Assembly: GCA_036245805.1 (NCBI GenBank) | Contig: BTRK01000006.1 | Span: 18,632,365 to 18,696,364, forward strand | DNA length: 64,000 nucleotides | Direction: 5' to 3' | Origin: Pristionchus mayeri | Taxonomy: Eukaryota; Nematoda; Chromadorea; Rhabditida; Neodiplogasteridae | In this document: positions 11,169 to 22,063 of the stretch, one piece after another | How the letters are laid out: each line of letters begins with the position of its first letter | Position numbering within the stretch: position 1 is the stretch's first letter | The notes under the pieces: model-generated | What the model saw: the letters and a program-made list of their open reading frames with translations, nothing else | Databases searched by the model: none | Told to the model about the DNA's origin: nothing | Made by a program: the position numbers and the translations under genes

Positions 11169-11286
11169 TCATCGATAGAGAGAGCGTGTGAAACGAAGTC
11201 CTTAAGGCGCCCCTCGACAAAAGTGGCGCGCATCTGTCGCTGCAAAACCGGAGAAACTGTTTCACGGCGGCCTGCCACTCGGTCGC

Positions 11287-11583
11287 GTCGCTCTGGTGCA
11301 GTCGCACAAGTTGTAAGCAGGCCTGTCCTATACTTGTATTTTCCCTGTTTTACAAGTTGTATTTCCATCGCCCCCCCCCCTACGCTCAAACTGTTTTACA
11401 ACTTGTATTTCTCGGTTGCTTCTTTACAAATTGTAAACTTATTACTTGTTTACAATTTGTAAATTTTATTACTTGTTTACAACTTCTATACTCTATTTAG
11501 CGTAGGGAGAGGGGTGTTTGTATACAACTTGTGCACATACTTGTTTTGCACGTGTTTACAACCTGTACGACTGCACCAGAGCG
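11287..11583. mobile_element. TIR element packed with ACAANTTGT palindromes
   Basis: The ends CGCTCTGGTGCAGTCG and CGACTGCACCAGAGCG are inverted copies. The interior holds at least six copies of a short palindrome, ACAAGTTGT, ACAACTTGT or ACAATTTGT, often preceded by TTT and followed by A. No clear target duplication is seen. It is probably a non-autonomous DNA element with subterminal repeats that could bind a transposase (inference). Confidence 0.6.
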
Positions 11584-11701
11584 AGTGTGTGCCGACTCTA
11601 CCCACCGTAAAAGGCAGAAAGTTTTAGTTTTGAGTTTACGAGACAATTTTTGCACATCTTTTTGAAAGCTTCATAGCTATCAACTGTACTCCGTTTTGAA
11701 A

Positions 11702-13737
11702 ATCGAACATTTAAGAGTGACTATCTGAGAGAACTGGCCATAGGCCGTACAGCGAAAAATAAAGTGATGATTTTAAGATAGCACTAGGGGTAATTTTTCA
11801 CGTAGAGTTCGAAAATCGACCTTAGGAAGCCTTATCTCTGACCCCTCATTTTCTGTTTCGCGCCTCAACGCTGAGGGCGGTTTTTGTAAATCGTGAACGG
11901 CTGATCCAAACCAAATAAATGTATAGTAATTCTGAAAGATCTCGACGAGATAAGCATTTTTACTGTTAGAAGTGAAACGCTAGCTCATCTGGGAAAAAAC
12001 TTATCATCATTTAAATTATTAAATTGGTAGTCCTAAAAATGTTTTATGCGAGGCGTACTTTTAAGTATGTTCATTAAATTCCTCGTGTAAAGTTATCCCT
12101 GGATGCAAATTTCGGCGCAAAATAAGGCGCATGCGAGGGGTTTCCCAAATAGCGGAAAGGGCTCAATTGTTAGGAATTTCAGGTTTTTCGTGTGTATCTT
12201 CTCCATTTTCACTATTTCGAAGCAGAGTTAACAAAAAAATAAGTTTCAAGATTGGGGAATATGAATTATCATCGAAAAATCCGTGTTTGAATCGTTCGAA
12301 AAATATCGGTTTTCAAATTCTCGATTTTGCTCAAATTTGGGCATCGGAAAGTGTGGATTTTCGAACATGTGAAGATGCCCATTCTGCATGAAGTAAAGAA
12401 TACTTCCGCGTAAATAAGAACGTGCACATATAAGCTTCTGTGCGCACTTCTAGCTTCGGGTTTTTTTACACTGAACATTGCAAAAGTGGTACTATCAACC
12501 AAAATTTTAAGAATGAAATCGACTTAAATCAAGTCAATTTAGTGATTTCACACCATAATGTAATTAATAATGCAAAAACAAAGCAGCAAAAAGAACGGAT
12601 ATCTTATTTTCGTAAAACAATGAATCAAATTCTCGATTTTCCCCATGTTTACCCACTGAAATTTCAGCGATTTCGCTCTGAAACATATCGCAATTTATAG
12701 TGAGCTATTTGAGAGTAGCAGATTAGTTGCAATAAATAAAAATAAGTTCGACAGCTGCTCCACTTTCAAAGATGTTTTGGATCCAATTTATTCAAAATCT
12801 AGATTTGTCATAATCATTGATTGCGTATTTCTGTACTAATGAGCCGAATTTGCTGCTTTGTTTTTGCATTAAAAATTACATTGTGGTGTGAAATCACCAA
12901 ATTGACTTGATTAAAGTCGATATTATTCTTAAAATTTTGGTTGATAGTACCACTTTTGCAATGTTCAATGTCAAAAACCAGAACGTAGAAGTGCGCACAG
13001 AAGCTTATATGTACATTTTCTTATTTAAGTGGAAGTATTCTTTACTTCATGCGGAATTCGCATCTTCACATGTTCGAAAATCCACACTTTCAGGTGCCCA
13101 AATTTGAGAAAAATCGAGAATTCGAAAACCGATATTTTTCGAGCAATTCAAACACGGATTTTTCGAGGATAATTCACATTCACCAATCTTTAAACTTATT
13201 TTTTTGTTAACTCTGCTTCGAAATAGTGAAAATGGAGAAGATACACACGAAAAACCTGAAATTCCTAACAATTGAGCCCTTTCCGCTATTTGGGAAACCC
13301 CTCGTCTGCACCTTATTTTGCGCCGAAATTTGCATCCAGGGGTAACTTTACACGAGGAATTTAATGAACATACTTACAAGTACGCCTCGAATGTAACATT
13401 TATAGGACGACCAATTCGATTATTGAAATGACGATAACTTTTTTTCCCAGATGAGCTAGCGTTTCACTTCTAACAGTAAAAATGCTTATCTCGTCGAGAT
13501 CTTTCAGAATTACTATACATGTATGGGATTTGGATCAGCCGTTCACGATTTACAAAACCGACCTCATCGTTGCGCGCCACAGAAAATGAGGGGTCAGAGA
13601 TAAGGCTTCCTAAGGTCGATTTTCGAACTCTACGTGAAAAGTTACCCCTAGTGCTATCTTAAAATCAGCACTTTATTTTTCGCAGTACGGCCTATAGGTT
13701 ACATTGCTCGGTTCTCTCAGATAGTCATTCTTAAATT
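11702..13737. repeat. Foldback inverted repeat, about 1 kb per arm
   Basis: The arms 11702 to about 12700 and about 12735 to 13737 are reverse complements (coordinates sum to about 25439), with a few percent mismatches and only a short central spacer. A mirrored open frame of 74-86 residues (SLFRSRVNKKIS, NIGF, ILDF) lies in both arms. It resembles no protein I know, so it may be chance. The outermost bases include CTATCTGAGAGAAC / GTTCTCTCAGATAG. The element is likely a palindromic transposable-element derivative or a recent inverted duplication. Confidence 0.85.
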
Positions 13738-13993
13738 CATAAAATATTCACGGACGATGACAACGTCAAAAATACAACAAAAATACATTCCAGTTGCAAT
13801 CTTTATCAAATTGGCACAATATAAAATTTGAGAATTTGCTGGATAATATACAAGGGTACGAGGAGAGAATATATTTGAGGTAGTGCAAAACACTCGGTAA
13901 ATATAAGGGAATATATTGCAAAGCGGTGAAAACGTAGGAAATTAGAGTCAGTTGTCGATTCTTGCGAAGGGTGTGGCTACAGTGCTCGCTCCC
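13738..13993. other. Intergenic, likely rpb-4 3' flank
   Basis: AT-rich stretch between the foldback and the rpb-4 stop codon. It includes a segment (TATTCACGGAC...ACAACGTC) that recurs in altered form near 16242, just upstream of the rpb-4 start, so both ends of rpb-4 carry related flanking sequence. Confidence 0.4.
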
Positions 13994-16199
13994 TTACTGG
14001 AAGGTCTTCTTCGAGTGGAGGTCTTTGAGGAGCTCTTCCAGCTCCGCGTCCTCTTGAAACTTCCCCTCCAGAGAGGGAATCATCGCCTGAGAGCAAGATG
14101 ATTATCGACCTTCTTCCGTTTATGCTTTACCTATCTGGAGAAACGGTTACTGTTTCGTACCAGCATAATCAACAACTATAGCATCGCCACACCGAATCAA
14201 TGACAACCGTAGTCCTACCGTACCTTGGCCTCCTCAACGGAATCGGGGCAGAGGTTGCAGATCTGCGCCACCTCGAACTTGTGAAGATTTTTTGCTGGAA
14301 ATAAAAAAAATGTGATCATCGAAATTTCGCCAGGAATCGAAGCTTCCAATCAAATCAATTGGTATTTTGAGGCGATTGCGCTTCCCGAACCCACCCTTCT
14401 CCCATCTATCACTATTCATAATCGATTTTAGACTTCTCAAGCATAATCACCATCATTCTATATAACAATACTCACAAGTTGGTTAATTAATCATTAAACA
14501 TCACAAATTGATAAGAAACGAACTGGCGATGAGGTTTCGCACAGCTCTGATCATCTCTCGATTCTTGAAGCGAGAGAGGCGCCGCGAATAATTGAGTGTC
14601 TTCACGAACACCTGAGAGCAGATACATGCACACAAATTACTGTAAAACGATATGCGTGATCATATTCACAATCAGAGACTGGAAGGAAAGTCATCCAATC
14701 ACATTTTGGCACTTCTTCGATTTTTGGCCCACCCCCCCCCCCCTTCCTCACCTACCACACTCATTTCTAGGTATCTCTCCCAAATTTTCGGTCTCGCAAC
14801 CCCTCTGTGATGGGAGGGAATGAGAAATGATTGGAGAGAGAGAGAGGGGGGGGGGGGGTGGGCCAAATATCTAAAAAGTGCCCACATTTTCACCACAATC
14901 GCTCAGGTGAATCTCTCTTCCATCAAACATATCATATTTATTATCTCAAAAACGTAAAACTGCACGTCATATAGTCCTCAGAGCTCTACGCACTAAAAAT
15001 ATTGAGGTGCTCCTGAAGACTTATGCGATCTATATTAGACTAATTTTAGAAAGCGCATCTCCTGTTTTAAATCCTTTCCTGAAGCAAGACATTAAAATTT
15101 TAGAGGAAGTTCAAAATTATTTCACTAGGAGACTTCTCATCCGCTGCTTCAATGCCACTTGGGATAACATGCCCAGCACTATCTTGAGAAATACGCAATT
15201 AGGATTAGATTCCCTTGAAAAAAGTCCATTACGTCAACGGGTACGCTACACGACATGGGCTTAACTTCAACAACATATCATCATGATTCAACTACAGACA
15301 CCATAGCTTTTTCCCCAGAGCGGCAAGAATGTATGTAAGAAACTACCATACCAGTTCCCCTGTTTGAGTTTAGTCAGTTCGTGAATCACAATAATAATAC
15401 TCTATAGCTTTCTTACCATTATCTCTCTATCTTTGTACTCGCGTTTCTACCTGAACCGCATAAATATTATCATTATTATTCATACAGAAACATTATGGTA
15501 GACAAATAAGCCAAACAGTCTATAGAAATAGTTGCGCTACTCCGATATCTTTGTCTACCTCCATCCTCCATTTCATCCACCGTTCCTCCACATGCTACTG
15601 TACCTCCACCCCTGACCTCCGCATGCTACAGTATGCCCATCCCCTGACCTCGGACAGGTCCTCGATCTCCTCCTTCTGCTCCGACTGCGACCTTCTGTGC
15701 TCGAGCAGCAGGAAGACCTCCGAGATCATCAGGGCGTCGCACGCATTCGACTCGAACTCCTCAAGTGAGCACCATTAATTGATAGCAATCAGATACTGAC
15801 GAACAATGACGAGAGCGTGAATGTGTCTTCCTCACTAAACAAGAATTCACCGGGCCGAGATATCGGCCATTTCATATTGGCATTTTGCCGTTAAGGGAAA
15901 TCGCGAACATTGTGATATGCATTGCTAATTAAGAAAAATGTAAGGGTAATTATTTAACGAAATTGAACTACACGAATGATTGTTTTCTCCCATACAACCA
16001 ATCCAGACACCCATAAGGGGGGGGGGGGATTTTTACGTAATTCATGATCCTGAGGCGGCCGTTATGGCAACGGTTCACCATCTCACAAGCAATATTTATT
16101 TTGCAGGCGCGTATTAACGTTAATAATAAAGCATCAGCTGACCTTGGGGAACTTGAGTTCGGTGGCGTCTTCCTCCTCTTCCACTTGCTGATGCGGCAT
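13994..16199 (-). CDS. rpb-4: RNA polymerase II subunit RPB4
   Basis: Five exons with matching phases: 16199-16143, 15759-15649, 14611-14524, 14294-14224 and 14086-13994. They encode about 139 residues, close to human POLR2D (142). The start is [19 protein letters not shown]. Family landmarks appear in order: [52 protein letters not shown] and [10 protein letters not shown], ending HSKKTFQ. RPB4 forms the stalk of Pol II with RPB7 and acts in initiation and mRNA export and decay. No lesion is seen and all splice junctions are GT-AG, although the exon 2 acceptor is CTTGAG rather than the usual TTTCAG. The 1-kb intron 2 carries a hairpin element and a LINE fragment. Identification is firm; the ATG is the only one upstream in frame. 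Confidence 0.93.
14697..14897. mobile_element. Short hairpin element with poly-C/poly-G arms
   Basis: TTGGCACTTCTTCGATTTTT then GGCCCACC plus a run of C pairs with a run of G, GGTGGGCCAAATATCT and AAAAAGTGCCCA. The arms are about 45 bp with mismatches and a 100-bp loop. It looks like a MITE in rpb-4 intron 2; the homopolymers may have expanded after insertion. Confidence 0.55.
14955..15385 (+). mobile_element. Truncated LINE retrotransposon (reverse transcriptase C-terminus)
   Basis: An open frame antisense to rpb-4 reads [60 protein letters not shown] and LGLDSLEK, ending at 15264. Degraded frames then give [18 protein letters not shown]. This is the standard C-terminal region of CR1/RTE-like non-LTR reverse transcriptases. 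The 5' part is missing and the frame breaks after DSLEK, so it is a dead 5'-truncated insertion. Confidence 0.8.
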
Positions 16200-17106
16200 T
16201 TTCTGAATTATCGAATATAAATAAAACAGTTAATTATAAATTATTCACGGACATTCACAACGTCGTAACACGATATTGATAAAAATACACGCCGGTTGAA
16301 ATCAGCCCTTGGTATCCGGAGTGTGGAGGGCGCGGAGGGTGTGAGTAAACGCGGTTTATTTCAAAAAAGAGATATAGGACGAAAATAGACAGAGGGGAGA
16401 CCTAGAGACTATCCAGGGCTGGAGATAAAGGAACAGCTGAACGATAAGTGAAGTGTGAGGGAAGAGGGTGAGAGAGAGCGCCAGAGAAAGAGAGAGCGCG
16501 GAGGAGGAAACAACAAATGGCACGTACACAAGTTGAAAGAAAGAGAATGGGTAAAGATGTTAGCCCCCCAGGGGGAGGTTAACCATATCGGAATAAGTTT
16601 GTTACATCCCTAAAATTGGGCTACTCGAGGGAATTACCCACGGTGAAATGGCGTGTCCCACTGCTCCTATTTGTCAAACCACCTTGTAAGATCTTGAGAT
16701 ACACAGATCAAGAGCTCTTAATCTGCGTAGCTCTCTCTCTCTCTCTCTAGAGATCTTGAGTCCGTAAAAATAAGCTTATAAGCAAAAGCTTTTTCTTTGA
16801 AGAACGACGACGCTGTAAACAAAAATCGGCGATTGCCCGAAATTAGTCAGTTAAGAGCGATGGAAACGGAGAATTGCAATGTGCAGTACTATTCTACAAT
16901 AGCTAACAATGCTAAAACATTCAGCAACAAAGAATACGAAAACAATCAATGTCCACCATAAAACACGAAGGAACATGTCCAGGTGCAAATACAGTACTAA
17001 TGGTGTGAATCGATAACTGAATTTTTAAATATTTTTTTATCATAATCCCCAACCGAAGGATACGGTAATCATTCCCCGCACTACCGTACTCTAGCCCCCC
17101 GAAGCA
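16200..17106. other. No gene recognised
   Basis: Region upstream of rpb-4. It has a G-run at 16018 nearby, purine-rich AGAGAGAG tracts near 16460-16500 and a CT-repeat at 16733-16749. An imperfect hairpin around GATCTTGAG (16689-16761) is visible. No exon is convincing. Confidence 0.4.
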
Positions 17107-17208
17107 TCAAGGTTTGATGAAATCGAGTAATGAGTGGAACTCGTCGAGGTCGTTCTGCACTGGAGTTCGATTCAGCAGAAGACGACGGGGGATCGAGAGA
17201 GAACAGAG
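17107..17208 (-). pseudogene. Isolated SNF2-family helicase exon fragment
   Basis: After a CCTCAG acceptor the frame reads SIPRRLLLNRTPVQNDLDEF then HSLLDFIKP and a stop. This is SNF2 helicase motif III context (family: [23 protein letters not shown].P). The Thr-Gly of the motif is changed to Asn-Arg, and a stop follows directly. No other SNF2 exon is recognisable within 2 kb on either side, so it looks like a stranded gene fragment. Confidence 0.55.
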
Positions 17209-17999
17209 CTGAGGAGGATCGATCGATAACCATCGATCACAGTATTCCTTTTACAAAATTTGTATATTCGAAAACTCATTTTGTCAGATAATCCTATGTA
17301 CTCCCCCCCCCCTTCCTCATCCTCCTCCAATTCCCTCCTTCTCCATTCATTCCCCTCTCTCACTCTCTCCCTGCGCAGTCGCTTCCAAGTCTCCTCCCCG
17401 CTCACTCTACCTCTCAACTGGATATTCATTTCTCCATCTACTGTGCTTCGTTCGAATCGAAGCTCTCATGATAGCCAATTCGTTGATTGATACTACGATG
17501 GTTACGGTATCGGAAACAAACAAAAAAATTGCTTCAATTTGGATACAACAATGAGTGAACAACTATCTGACGCAAAATGTTCCATCAATATTTTCAACCT
17601 AAGCGAAGTAAAAATCTGTTAAAGGTATGTGGAAGATCAAAGATCAATAGCGTCCATTGCAGATTACCGTAACCCTACAAATGTTATGAGGATAATAAAA
17701 AAGTTTCTACATATTATCTAGAAGTTTCAATCTATAATGGAGTGAAGACTGGACAGTAATCAGATAAAATACAGAGAAAACTAAACAATGGGTCCAACAA
17801 CTTACCGTAACCTGCAGGCTGCAGGATACCGATCTCTGCATGACATGCAATCAATCGCCACGCACGCTTTCGAAGCCCACTATTTCAGCTATAAAAAGCT
17901 CTTGAGTAGTACCGTATCACGAGTACAACTGTACTCATATGCGCATTTGACTCGCCTCACACTAGTATGCTCTGATCTCCAGAGAGGGTGACACTAGGA
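17209..17999. other. No gene recognised; C-run and pyrimidine tract
   Basis: Contains a run of C at about 17286-17295 followed by a 130-base pyrimidine-rich tract. A small open frame starts MGPTTYRNLQAAGY at 17788 but has no supporting similarity. Confidence 0.35.
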
Positions 18000-18585
18000 T
18001 AAAAGATCAAAGACCACGCTCATTCTCACAATTTCAGATCGTCGTCGCTCGGAAGGAAGGATGTCTCGTGCAATGAGAAGGAGCCATAATCATCCTCACG
18101 AGGTACTGTATCATCGTCATCTTTCAATCAATAATCTATTGATTTCAGATCATCTTCTTCAGGTAGTGCTTCCCTTCTCTGCTAACTGTATCATTCATCA
18201 TAAATGGAGATCAATCGATGATTCCTCGATTCTAGGTTCGCGTCGTCGTTCGGAGGGAAGGATGTCTCGAGCCGCATGAAGAGACCGTAATCAGCTTCTG
18301 CAGGTCCTTATCATACTATAGCTCCCCTTTCAATGCCTCGCTTTCAGATCGTCGTCCGGAGGTCTCGCATCGCTTTCTTGTCTTACTGTATCTTCTGATC
18401 AATCGATATTCCTCTTACTCCAGGTCGTCGTCTGCCCCGCCGTCGTCGTCATCTTCGAGGAGGATCAATGAAAGGTAGCCCCCTTACTCCTACTAATCTC
18501 CTCTTTCCAGACAGCTCTTCTCGTCGTCGTCGTGGAGGAGAAGAAGAAAAGGAGCGGACCTCTTCATTTTAGGTAGTGTACCTCG
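18000..18585 (+). CDS. Series of short Ser-rich exon-like units, uncertain
   Basis: Six segments each follow an acceptor-like AG (18037, 18149, 18236, 18348, 18423, 18511), and most begin with TCG/TCA serine codons. Two of them share the motif SFGGKDVS / SLGRKDVS, and a later one is Ser-rich then basic (SSSSWRRRRK). GTAATC donors are plausible after the first and third. I cannot assemble one continuous frame and know no family. It could be the 3' part of an unidentified gene or a tandemly duplicated exon relic. Confidence 0.25.
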
Positions 18586-20127
18586 CTAGTTCCAGATGAT
18601 TAGGGCATAGGAAATGCGCGCTTAGTGATTAGGATGGTCTAGGGTTAGCATCATCATCGTGATACGGTGGAATCGTGAGAGCTGAACCTCGATCGATCCA
18701 ATCCGCATATGCAAATTAGGGACAACTTTTGTTACTCGTTTTACCGTATGCAAATTAGATTTGATAAATATTTTTCATTCAATCATTGCCCTCGCATAAT
18801 ATTCTACAGGACTACAGTAACTATCCATACACACTTACTTTCCATTTGAACCATAGTAATATTGTATTTACACGCTGTTTAGCCTTGAATATCTGCAGCT
18901 GCCTTTCTCAGTCCTACCGTATCACAACCGTACTCTATCGATTGCCCCACTCACAACCCAAATAGTGGGTGATTGTTCGATAGAAGACAGCCCGTATCTA
19001 CCGTGTACCACGCAACCAACCTTCAGAAATGACTGATCTTATTTACCCCTCGCGAATCATTGAAACGAGATACTCACTAAACAGAACCATTCACACATCG
19101 CACCCACAATTAGAAGTAGCACACAGTTAGAACACAGCAGACTCTTGCACCCAGAGAATGACTTCATGACCAAGAGAAAATACTTTATCCCTCGACCGGA
19201 GAGTAAATGAGTGTGAATATAACATCATCCTAATAACCGAAAACTGGAAAAGCATTGGAATAATCCCTAGAGGTGGCAAACATCCATAGAATTAGTACTG
19301 TGGCAAATAAAACGATCGAATGGGAAAAAACGAGGGGTTTGGTAGACAATCGATTTTGAGAAGGAAGTGAAGATTAAGAAATCGATCGAATCAGGACGGA
19401 ATATCCCAAAAAGAAGAGACTTTTAATAATTAGAAAGTGAACATACGATATTCTATTTTTGTATATTACGAATGAAGATGAGAGCCTTTGGAATGAGGAA
19501 GCGCTAGTGCTCGCGCGATCGAGACAGATGACCTACCGTTATCGACCCAGCAAGCTCAAAAGTGGTTTGAAATTAGAAAAAAGGGGACTGAAGTACCTAT
19601 CAATATTTTGCAGAGTAGCACTCTGTCTCTACAGTATATACTGTACACTATGAAGACACTCAAGCGAACACCGGAATGCCTCCCTATCTAAATAATGTCA
19701 TGCTAGAACACAAATAAGGTAGAAAATAGGGGAAATACAACTAGCGAAGTTAGTCTTCCAAATTTCCACGCGAAATTTCCATTCAACAGATTCTCCCTTA
19801 CTGTTTTTTAGTTACTACTTTTCCATTGGTTTTAATACTGTAGGCCTATGACGATCTTTACTATTGAAATCTAGAAATGGTAGAGCATTTATCCCTCAAA
19901 TCTTTCACGAAGGAAAACAATCTCACATATCCTCCTCTAACTTTCGCTTCCCCCATGCAATGCGATTAAAACAAGTATCATTTGGAATTAGTAGCAAATC
20001 AGTGTGATTTGTTACAATATATCGTTTATTGATCGTTACCAGCAACTGGGAGAGTTGGAATGAATACGGTAAATACTACAGTAAGAATGAGGGGGCGGGG
20101 CCTGGCTCGATCCTTCCCATCGACTGC
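18586..20127. other. No gene recognised
   Basis: About 1.5 kb without a supportable exon. TACCGTA, TACTGTA and CTACAGTA motifs are frequent. A possible poly(A) region for the downstream minus-strand MSP gene lies near 19980-20100. Confidence 0.45.
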
Positions 20128-21447
20128 TCATGAGACGGCCTCTCGCGACGGGTCGGGCACTACGAGGTCCTCCGCGTTCACCAACTGAAAGGAACATGCT
20201 ACTTAGCTTAATCAGGCTACTAATTAATCTAATTAGGAGGCTATTAATTATCTTAAATACTATAAATCAATAACCTTGAGCATGATTCGAATGATCTCGC
20301 ACTTCTTGCCCTTCGCCTCGTACTTGGCCATTGCCTGCAAATCGACCCGCTATCTACCGTAATCAACAGTACCGTAATCAGCGCTTGGTCTCACTGTTTA
20401 AACCACAGGCAAGAGCGAATACGGGACTACAGTAGAAATCGAAAGGATAATCAGGTGACAAATATTGTGCATATCTACAACAGTGAGGCTGTGTTACGGT
20501 AGTGTGCGATAGGTCACAGCGTGCCTCCTTGGGGTCCTTGATTCCTGGTTCCATCGGGCAGTAGGCGGCGACCAGCTTGTCGTTCTTCGCCGGGCCCGGA
20601 AGACGAGTCACCATGAGCGTCGTGATTTGATTCTGAAGAGAGATTCACGATAGGTTACCGTAACTATACGGGTTACTGTATGTATCTTATGGACTTGCGA
20701 GGAATAAGTCTGTAAGTTACTGATGGAATACAGATGTCCGCGGGAAACTTCTGGTTACGGTATTCGACAGGTTACTGTAACATACGGTAGCGATCGAGAG
20801 ATAGACGGGTGTCACACGGTACAGCGCGTTGTTCGAGCACTTGATCTGGAAAATAACATCATTCGTCGATCGACATCGTGAGTGTTGCTACCGTATACCT
20901 TGACGGCGATGGCCGTGTCCATCGTGTTGACCAGCATGAAGTCCTGTCGGCCGCCCTTCTCCAGGAACTGTCCTTCCTGCAGCATACCGTATTCGGGTGA
21001 AGTACCGTATCCCGTGACACAGTATCCTACCGTACCTCCGGATCGACGCTAAGCTTCTTGTCTTCTTTCTTGACCTTGTCAGTTTTTATGTCGGGCATCT
21101 CCACGGCGACGACGCTCTTCTGCTGCACGCTTTTCTGGAGTATCGTTCGATCAATAATCTACCGTACCTTTACAACTACAATATCCCTTAGCGGGCTTCA
21201 GTAGACTGTTATAAGGTAACGCCTACTGTATACCACTAGCTACCGTGCTCCTTCAGAACTACGGTATACCTGTTCGCTCCTGGAACCACTCTTGTAGTTG
21301 GGAGAGTCGATCTTGGCCACTTTGCTCTTTTCGTTGTCGACCTTGCCCATCTTGCTCTTCTCATTCTGCAAAAAAGATCGATAATCGTAAACTACCGTAA
21401 CCAGCCAATCTGATCCTTTCAGCCATCAATCGTACCTTCTCGACCAT
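20128..21447 (-). CDS. MSP (major sperm protein) domain protein with Lys-rich N-terminus
   Basis: Eight exons, all phase 0: 21447-21436 (MVEK), 21365-21270, 21134-21036, 20976-20899, 20845-20786, 20632-20525, 20334-20275 and 20184-20128; about 211 residues. Residues 5-60 are a Lys/Ser-rich segment with a repeat (EKSKMGKVD, EKSKVAKID). The MSP fold follows: LSVDPEEGQFLEKGG, MLVNTMDTAIAVKIKCSNNA, LYRVTPVYL, then TTLMVTRLPGPAKNDKLVAA, which are the expected beta-strands and the R-L-P-G-P loop. MSP-domain proteins are cytoskeletal or signalling proteins, in nematodes often sperm-specific. The exon 6 to 7 junction requires a GC donor (GAG|GCACGC); no GT donor keeps the frame. Several introns start GTACGG or GTATAC. 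Confidence 0.85.
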
Positions 21448-22063
21448 GCTGGAGCGACCGTTAGACCGTTCGCAGAGAGGACAAAATAGGAAAATGAGTG
21501 GAGGAAAACTTTCTCTCTCTCTCTCGCACTTTCTTCGTTGTTCTCATGGGAAAGTCACGTAGGAAATTCATTCCGATCTTTTAACCTCCCCTTGAGCAGA
21601 TATCTATTACGTGCACCGACTAAACCTGCGAGAGTGAGATGCGTTCTTCATCAACAAATACAACAATACTCACTATTTGTTTTAATTAGTCCAATTTCGC
21701 TTTTTGATGATATACAGTGTGGATCTGCATACCAACAGAGCAACATCATGAGATACTTCACCAATTTCATTTTATCGATCAAGGTACAACCATAATATCG
21801 AAAATTAGAACATAGAAACAACATGTGAAATGATACTCGTTGTGAGAAATTGGGAGTTAGCAACGGAGAACATCAATAGGACATGTGATTCACTGAGATT
21901 GTAGAGATTATGAGATACAACATACAGTTACAGAAACAACGAATACAATCAATAACTTAGACGAGGGAATCAACAAGTGAGAGTAGACAATGGTGAAAGC
22001 ACTCAAGAAAGAATCAGTCGAATGCAGGTGTTAGGGTACCGTAATGTTCTCTACCGTGCTCGC
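21448..22063. other. Intergenic between MSP gene start and ndc-1 stop
   Basis: Presumed promoter of the MSP-domain gene on one side and ndc-1 3' flank on the other. A CTCTCTCTCTCTC tract lies at 21512-21525. No exon seen. Confidence 0.45.

Noticed and set aside
12131..12391. 86-residue open frame in the foldback arm as a gene
   Set aside because: The mirrored copy has accumulated changes without preserving the start, no family is recognised, and stops flank it; better explained as part of the repeat.
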